A DNA stretch of 13,236 nucleotides from CAZTVN01 sp964617145. GTDB lineage: Bacteria; Patescibacteriota; Gracilibacteria; UBA1369; JACRIC01. The stretch spans positions 1-13,236 of the forward strand of contig CAZTVN010000034.1 of NCBI GenBank assembly GCA_964617145.1, written 5' to 3'. Positions 5,708 through 10,548 of the stretch are shown one piece after another (position 1 is the first letter of the stretch; every line of letters begins with the position of its first letter). The position numbers and the translations under genes were made by a program. The notes beneath the pieces are model-generated. The model saw only the letters and a list, made by a program, of their open reading frames with translations. It searched no databases and was not told the DNA's origin.

Positions 5708-6625
5708 ATGCATTTGCTTAAAATTATCAAAGAGCGTTTTTGGCCTATCTATTGTGTTTCTGTTTTTTGCGGCATCGTTATACTCATTCTTTTTTTATCC
5801 CGTCTTCCTCATGGCAGGCTTCGTGTTTCTTTTTTGAATATTGGGCAGGGGGATTCTATTTTTATTTTTACGCCTTCATATCATACGATTCTCATTGACG
5901 GAGGGCCTGATGATCGCGTTCTTTCTGAACTCGGGGAAGTTCTTCCTTTTTTTGAAAGGACGCTTGATCTTGTTGTTCTTACTCATCCCCATGCCGATCA
6001 TATTAATGGGCTTATTTCTGTTATTGAACGTTATGATGTTCGCAACATCCTTATGACCGGTGTTTCCTATGAAAGCCGTCTTTATCAAGAATTTCTTGAC
6101 CGAATACGAACTCAACATATACCTCTCTATATCGCCAAAGCCGACCTCGATTTTTCTTTTCAGAATGAAGTTTTTTTTGATATTCTCTATCCTTTTAAGA
6201 GTATTGCAGGAGAAACTATCGCTGAGATTAATAATTCTTCGATTGTTATGAACGTCCGATATCAAAATCGATCAATTTTTTTAAGTGGTGACGCTGAAAT
6301 TGAGGTGGAAAATCTACTTTTAAACGACTACCACGGCCGACTTGATGCCGACATCTTGAAAGTCGGCCATCATGGCAGTAAAAGCAGTTCTTCCTCTGAT
6401 TTTCTTCAGGCCATCTCTCCTGAATATGCCGTTATTCAAGCGGGATTCGGGAATCGATATCATCATCCTCATACGGAGACACTCGATCGATTTGCATCTA
6501 TGGGAATTACAATATTTCGCAATGATCTTGATTTGCGAGTTACGATAGATATCGCGGAGGATGGAGTCATCGACATAAAAACAGTTAAACAAGGGAAATA
6601 CTCGAATCGCGTAAAAAATCTTTGA
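5708..6625 (+). CDS. Membrane-anchored ComEC/Rec2-type metallo-beta-lactamase domain protein
   Basis: 305 residues. A single N-terminal membrane segment (about 13-31) is followed by a metallo-beta-lactamase domain placed outside the membrane. The motifs match the C-terminal hydrolase domain of ComEC: FLNIGQGDSIFI (42-53), LIDGGP (62-67), the metal-binding THPHADH (92-98), LSGDAE (192-197) with the metal-bridging Asp, KVGHHGSKSS (218-227) and YHHPHTETL (251-259). All expected ligands are present, so it should be an active hydrolase. In ComEC this domain is thought to degrade the non-transported DNA strand during uptake. Here the large ComEC channel domain is absent, so it is either a partner of a separate channel protein or a secreted nuclease or phosphodiesterase. 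No other competence gene is nearby. The ATG at 5708 lies 12 bases after the hairpin element, with no Shine-Dalgarno sequence. It ends in TGA. Confidence 0.88.
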   Translation: MHLLKIIKERFWPIYCVSVFCGIVILILFLSRLPHGRLRVSFLNIGQGDSIFIFTPSYHTILIDGGPDDRVLSELGEVLPFFERTLDLVVLTHPHADHINGLISVIERYDVRNILMTGVSYESRLYQEFLDRIRTQHIPLYIAKADLDFSFQNEVFFDILYPFKSIAGETIAEINNSSIVMNVRYQNRSIFLSGDAEIEVENLLLNDYHGRLDADILKVGHHGSKSSSSSDFLQAISPEYAVIQAGFGNRYHHPHTETLDRFASMGITIFRNDLDLRVTIDIAEDGVIDIKTVKQGKYSNRVKNL

Positions 6626-6634
6626 TTTTCTTTC

Positions 6635-6716
6635 ATTTTTCAGCGCCTCCTTAACTTCACTTCGGAACGGTTTTCTCTCATATAGCTCATAAAGGGATTT
6701 GTTTGAAACGCAAATC
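6635..6716. other. Short convergent gap with possible element-end fragment and hairpin
   Basis: Between the convergent ComEC-like gene and murA, 6635-6654 (TTTTTCAG-CGC-CTCCT core) matches the right terminus of the 5531 element at 5679-5698 in 16 of 20 bases. Its CGCCTCCTTAACTT resembles 3824-3837. Next to murA's stop, GATTTG (6696-6701) pairs with CAAATC (6711-6716) around nine bases. On the murA strand no clear T tract follows, so termination is uncertain. Confidence 0.25.
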
Positions 6717-8015
6717 TCACATGTAGTCAATTCTTGTAATATCCGCGCCTAATTTTCTCAATTTTTCATCCAATTTTTCGTATCCTCGGTCGATATAGTA
6801 AATGTTTGAAATTTCCGTTTCTCCTTTGGCTATGAGGGCTGCCAAAACCATTGCTGTCCCTGCTCGAATATCGCAACTTGCTACCGGGACCCCTTTGAGA
6901 GGCGTTTCGCCTATGATTTTCGCCTGATGAGGATTTAAGATTTCGATTTTCGCTCCCATTTTTTCCAATTCAAAAAGATAGTTAAGTCGGCCATCAAAAA
7001 GAGTTTCAAAAATAAAACTTTCTCCTTGCGCTTGTGTTAGAAGGATGGCAAAAGGAGCCTGCAAATCTGTTGGAAAGCTCGGATACACGGCTGTACGAAG
7101 TTTTTCTACCGCTTTAAAGCCGTTTGATGGCGAAAATACCGCCTCCATCGGTTTCAAAGTAAAAGAAGCGCCGACTTTTTTTAGCATATTCCAAAAAGCG
7201 TGGAGTTGATCGGTTTGTACCCCTTTTATCGTGACATTCCCTCTCGTTAAAACGGCTGCGAGGGCGAGCGTTCCGGCTTCTAAATAATCAGAGATAATAT
7301 GGTATGTTGTGCCTTTTAATCGCTTTACTCCTTGAATGATAAGCGTGTGTGTCCCAATTCCTTTTATTCTTGCGCCCATTTTGTTGAGAAAGCGGCAGAG
7401 GTCTTGTACATGAGGTTCGCAGGCGGCAAGATGTATCGTTATTTCTTCATCTCCCAAGACTGCGGCCATAATCGCGTTTTCTGTTGCCGTCACACTCATT
7501 TCCGTCATCACCACATGTTTTTCTGCGCCTCTTTTACTTTTTTTGAGATTGAGATGGCTATTACTTTCTTTTACATCATAACCGAGTTTGTATAAAGCAT
7601 GAAGGTGCGCATTTACCGACCTTTTACCCAAAACACATCCTCCTGGAAAATCAATATTTGCCTCACCTTGGCGGGCAAGAAGTGGGCCTATAAGAAGAAT
7701 TGAGGCGCGCATTTTTTTAACAACTGGGTCGTTTATTGGTATTTTTTTAATTTTTTCTGCATGGATGATGGCAGTATTGTTTGCATATTTCACTCTTGCG
7801 CCAAGACTTTTGAGAAGTTCAAGCATGCTCATCGTATCAGCAATATCTGGCAGGTTTTTAATGATGCAAGGCTCAGTGGTTAAGAGTGTTGCGGCCAAGA
7901 TCGGCAGTGCTGCGTTTTTTGAACCTGAAACGAGTACCTCTCCTTGAAGCGCTTTTCCCCCTTTTATAAGAAATTTCGGCATAAAAATTTCAATATGGTA
8001 TAGTTTTTTAGTCAT
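6717..8015 (-). CDS. murA: UDP-N-acetylglucosamine 1-carboxyvinyltransferase (MurA)
   Basis: 432 residues; MurA transfers enolpyruvate from PEP to UDP-GlcNAc, the first committed step of peptidoglycan synthesis, in the cytoplasm. Diagnostic motifs: SGSKNAALP with Lys33-Asn34; KMRASIL with Arg103; PGGCVLGKR with active-site Cys127, the residue attacked by fosfomycin and replaced by Asp in naturally resistant MurA; YPSFPTDLQAPF with Asp317; and CDIRAGTAMVLAAL with Arg384. All are intact. The ATG at 8015 has AGGA four bases upstream, the only Shine-Dalgarno-like site in the window. Family alignment instead favours the in-frame ATG at 7982, because the protein from there begins MPKFLIKGGKALQGE like other MurA proteins; the extra 11 residues would be unusual. 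The gene is divergent from the Wzy-like gene and ends in TGA. Product certain; start ambiguous. Confidence 0.97.
   Translation of the reverse strand: MTKKLYHIEIFMPKFLIKGGKALQGEVLVSGSKNAALPILAATLLTTEPCIIKNLPDIADTMSMLELLKSLGARVKYANNTAIIHAEKIKKIPINDPVVKKMRASILLIGPLLARQGEANIDFPGGCVLGKRSVNAHLHALYKLGYDVKESNSHLNLKKSKRGAEKHVVMTEMSVTATENAIMAAVLGDEEITIHLAACEPHVQDLCRFLNKMGARIKGIGTHTLIIQGVKRLKGTTYHIISDYLEAGTLALAAVLTRGNVTIKGVQTDQLHAFWNMLKKVGASFTLKPMEAVFSPSNGFKAVEKLRTAVYPSFPTDLQAPFAILLTQAQGESFIFETLFDGRLNYLFELEKMGAKIEILNPHQAKIIGETPLKGVPVASCDIRAGTAMVLAALIAKGETEISNIYYIDRGYEKLDEKLRKLGADITRIDYM
7976..8004 (+). promoter_or_regulatory. Putative extended -10 promoter of the Wzy-like gene
   Basis: TATAGT (7999-8004) is preceded by TG at 7996-7997, an extended -10. 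A partial -35 (TCGGCA, 7976-7981) sits 17 bases upstream. It would start a transcript about 30 bases before the ATG at 8041. It overlaps the 5' end of divergent murA, so the two promoters may interfere if murA starts at 7982 or 8015. Confidence 0.4.
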
Positions 8016-8040
8016 GCTTTCCTAATTCGAAATCATTGTA

Positions 8041-10254
8041 ATGGAAGAACAAGCTAAAACAAGGGATACTTTTTTGCGGCTTTTACAATATGTATCTTCT
8101 GTTTTTGTATTTCTTCTTCCCCTAACTTTTTTCCCTTATTCGAATAACGTTTTTGAACTTCCGAAGCTTGCTCTTTTTCACGGCGTTCTATTTTTGAGTT
8201 TTATCATTGTGGCGATAAAAATTTTTCAGGATCGCGGATTTTTTCTTCATGTATCTTTCGATCGCGGATTTTTTCTTTCCTTCGTGGCTTTTTTTCTTGT
8301 TATCATACTTTCTACCATTTTTTCACAAAGCTTTTTTGTCAGCTTTTTTGGTTCTTATTTTCGCCTTCAAGGATTTCTGACATGGACAAGTCTTTTTCTT
8401 TTCTTTTTCCTTATTTTGTATTCATTTGATGCCAAGCGCGCTCAAAAACTGATTCAAATTTCTATTTTGGGGAGTTTCTTCGTTGCTTTTTATGGAGTTT
8501 CCCAACATTTTTCACTCGATCCATTCCCTTTTTGGAAAAGCGAAGCATTTGTCGGACGAGTTTTTAGCACTCTCGGACAACCCAATTTTCTCGCTCAATA
8601 CCTTGTTATTCTTATTCCCATTACTTTTCTTTTTAGTATAACTTCATCAAAATCGTTTTTAAAAATTTTTTACTCTTTCACTCTCATTTTTCAATTACTT
8701 GCTCTTTTCTTTAGCGGAAGTCGAGCATCGTTTTTGGGTCTTCTTATTGAAATATTCTTTCTCTTTGCGACATGGATTATATTTTATAAAAAGTTTTCTG
8801 CTAGAAAGATCATTTTTACGAGTCTTTTTTGTGTTTTTGTACTCATAAGTCTTTCCTTTATTACACTTCAATGGTCAAAAGATACAACCCTAGTGCGTGA
8901 AAGCTCTTTAATATCGCGGCTTACGATATCCGCTCAAAACCTTCGATCTCTGCAAACCCGGCTCCTTCTTTGGCCTGTGGCTCTAAAAATCATTACCGCA
9001 AGGCCGATATTTGGCCATGGACTTGAAACCTTTTATCTTACTTTTCCTCAATTTCAAACACCGAAATTTCTTGAATTTGAGGAATTTACCGCAACCGCTG
9101 ATAGAGCTCATCAGCTTTTTCTGGATATCGGTCTTCAAATGGGATTTTTTGGAATTTTTGTTTTTATTTTGATGCTCTTCTTTCTTGCTCGTTTACTTTT
9201 TCGCTTTTTTCGTTTTTCTTATTTTAACTCTCCTTATCGATTTTTGATTTTAGGCATTTTTGTCGGGCTCATCGGGCTTATCACATCTCTTCAATTTAGT
9301 TTTTTTACTTTAACTGATCTTGTTTTTTTCTTCTTTTTTATTGCTCTTCTTCTTATTTTTATTGGAGATTCTTCTCGTCGATATTCTCTTAACGGTATAC
9401 GTTTTCTTCCTTTTCTTATTCTTCCTTTTCTTATTCTTCCTTTTTTAGTTTTTTTTCTTCTCTTCATCGATCTTCGAAATATAAAAGCTGATCTTTTTTT
9501 TAAAAATGCCAATGCCATAATGCAAATACAGGGTCCAAAAGATCAGACTCTCGCTTTTTATGATAAAGCTTCTGTTTTAAGCTTTGGGCAATCTTTTTAT
9601 GATTTTTATTTTGTGCATGCTTTAATTGAAGGATCTCTTAATGTTTCTCTTCAAAAAAAATATGAATACTTACAGAAAGCGCTTTCTGTTCTTGATGAAA
9701 TAGAAAATAGGACACCTCGAGATTATAATCCCTATCTTCTGCGTGGCCGAACCTATACTGAGCTTGCCTTCTATTTTGATAAAAACTTTTTCAAATCAGC
9801 TTTTTCATCTTTTGAGCAGGCGAAGATTCTGGCGCCTAGCTTTCCTGACATCTCGCAGTTTTATGGGGATAGTCTTTATACTGCGCAAGATTACGAGGGG
9901 GCTATCAAACAATATAAATATCTTTTAACTATCAGCCCTCCTTATTGGCAATGGAAATTTACCATCGAACAAAAAACACATGAAGAACGTGAAAAATACC
10001 GTATTTTTTTTAAACTTAATCCTCATTTTTCTCGCGTATTTCTCTTCCTTGCCCGCGCTTACTTTCAAACAGGGAATATCGAAAAAGCTCTCTACTATCT
10101 CGATTTCTCCGAAGAAAATATTGAGAGTTTGACAACTTATGGAGTTATTTATGGCGCTCAAGGAGATGCGAAAACGGCTCGAAGCTACTACGAAAAAGCT
10201 TTGAAACTTGACCCGAATAATACGCTTATTCTTAAAAATCTTGAACTACTTTAA
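8041..10254 (+). CDS. O-antigen ligase/Wzy-family polytopic membrane protein with C-terminal TPRs
   Basis: 737 residues. Residues about 16-475 contain roughly 11-12 hydrophobic helices. The signature parts of the Wzy_C/O-antigen-ligase family are visible: FSTLGQPNFLAQYLVILIP (175-193), FSGSRASFLGLLIE (224-237), a long outside loop with RPIFGHGLETF (321-331), and ADRAHQLFLDIGLQMGFFG (353-371) with the conserved His. Residues about 480-737 are soluble and contain TPR-like helices (AFSSFEQAKILAPSFPD, DYEGAIKQYKYLLTISP, GNIEKALYYLDFS, DAKTARSYYEKALKLDPN). Members polymerise or transfer lipid-linked glycans, or glycosylate pilins, at the outer face of the inner membrane; the TPR tail suggests protein contacts. 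The exact substrate cannot be told. The coding strand is very T-rich (Phe/Leu), and two short tandem duplications are present. A weak hairpin (AAGGA 10253-10257, TCCTT 10267-10271) overlaps the stop. No Shine-Dalgarno sequence. Confidence 0.88.
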   Translation: MEEQAKTRDTFLRLLQYVSSVFVFLLPLTFFPYSNNVFELPKLALFHGVLFLSFIIVAIKIFQDRGFFLHVSFDRGFFLSFVAFFLVIILSTIFSQSFFVSFFGSYFRLQGFLTWTSLFLFFFLILYSFDAKRAQKLIQISILGSFFVAFYGVSQHFSLDPFPFWKSEAFVGRVFSTLGQPNFLAQYLVILIPITFLFSITSSKSFLKIFYSFTLIFQLLALFFSGSRASFLGLLIEIFFLFATWIIFYKKFSARKIIFTSLFCVFVLISLSFITLQWSKDTTLVRESSLISRLTISAQNLRSLQTRLLLWPVALKIITARPIFGHGLETFYLTFPQFQTPKFLEFEEFTATADRAHQLFLDIGLQMGFFGIFVFILMLFFLARLLFRFFRFSYFNSPYRFLILGIFVGLIGLITSLQFSFFTLTDLVFFFFFIALLLIFIGDSSRRYSLNGIRFLPFLILPFLILPFLVFFLLFIDLRNIKADLFFKNANAIMQIQGPKDQTLAFYDKASVLSFGQSFYDFYFVHALIEGSLNVSLQKKYEYLQKALSVLDEIENRTPRDYNPYLLRGRTYTELAFYFDKNFFKSAFSSFEQAKILAPSFPDISQFYGDSLYTAQDYEGAIKQYKYLLTISPPYWQWKFTIEQKTHEEREKYRIFFKLNPHFSRVFLFLARAYFQTGNIEKALYYLDFSEENIESLTTYGVIYGAQGDAKTARSYYEKALKLDPNNTLILKNLELL
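8230..8277 (+). repeat. Direct repeat of 18 bp with 30-bp period in the Wzy-like gene
   Basis: An identical 18-base string beginning GATCGCGGA occurs at 8230-8247 and 8260-8277. The 30-base period keeps frame and gives DRGFFL twice (residues about 64-69 and 74-79) in the loop before the third hydrophobic segment. It looks like a recent in-frame duplication. Confidence 0.7.
9406..9445 (+). repeat. 15-bp tandem repeat in the Wzy-like gene
   Basis: CTTCCTTTTCTTATT occurs at 9406-9420 and 9421-9435, and a third partial unit (CTTCCTTTT) starts at 9436. It encodes repeated LPFLI in the last hydrophobic helix (residues about 456-470). Likely replication slippage; copy number could vary between strains. 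Confidence 0.75.
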
Positions 10255-10289
10255 GGACAAAAAACATCCTTACTCCTGAAATTTCCAGA

Positions 10290-10385
10290 CTTCGGTTGTA
10301 TATTTCGGTTACCTGCCCACACGTCTGACAGGCCTGTGGGGGTCAGGTGAGGTAAACAAGGGACGAAACCATATGTAACCCAAAG
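10290..10385. repeat. Nested hairpin element with TTCGGTTG motif
   Basis: The left arm GGTTGTATA (10294-10302) plus TTTCG (10303-10307) pairs with CGAAA (10364-10368) plus TATGTAACC (10372-10380), with two G-U pairs and a 3-base bulge. CTT (10290-10292) can also pair with AAG at 10383-10385. Inside, TTACC (10309-10313) pairs with GGTAA (10351-10355) and CCCACA (10316-10321) with TGTGGG (10335-10340), around the palindrome ACAGGCCTGT (10328-10337). This is a GC-rich core in an AT-rich gap. ACTTCGGTTGTATAT (10289-10303) resembles ATTTCGGCTGCAAAT of the 5531 element (11 of 15). It may terminate the Wzy-like gene or be another member of the hairpin family. Confidence 0.5.
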
Positions 10386-10427
10386 CGACTTACTTTATAG
10401 AGATACTTTATATTTTAATGATAAAAT

Positions 10428-10523
10428 ATGCGCGTGTGGCGGTTTTTCATTTGTTTTTTTTCGTTTTTTATTTATAGTGGATGCCTTATATATATACTTC
10501 ATTCTTTTTCTCAACTTATTTAA
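10428..10523 (+). CDS. Candidate 31-residue hydrophobic peptide
   Basis: An ATG at 10428 opens a 31-codon frame ending in TAA (10521-10523), inside the 294-base gap between the Wzy-like gene and the next gene. The product starts MRVWRFF, has a mostly Phe/Ile/Leu core (residues about 6-24) and contains YSGC, so it would be a single membrane segment, or distantly a lipoprotein signal. No Shine-Dalgarno sequence is present, and AT-rich DNA makes such frames by chance. There is no family match that I recognise. More likely spurious than real. Confidence 0.15.
   Translation: MRVWRFFICFFSFFIYSGCLIYILHSFSQLI
10471..10498 (+). promoter_or_regulatory. Possible promoter of the large surface protein gene
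   Basis: TATACT (10493-10498) follows TTTATA (10471-10476) by 16 bases, 50 bases before the ATG at 10549. The -10 is good and the -35 is poor. Other TATA-like strings nearby make this uncertain. Confidence 0.3.
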
Positions 10524-10548
10524 TTTTTCATAACCTTAACACATCCAT

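Noticed and set aside
6625..6719. Alternative genetic code with UGA read as glycine
   Set aside because: TGA ends both the ComEC-like gene and murA at family-typical C-termini, and no in-frame TGA lies inside any conserved gene.
6320..6730. 136-residue minus-strand frame overlapping the end of the ComEC-like gene
   Set aside because: It lies opposite well-conserved hydrolase motifs and overlaps the murA stop; no domain or ribosome site.
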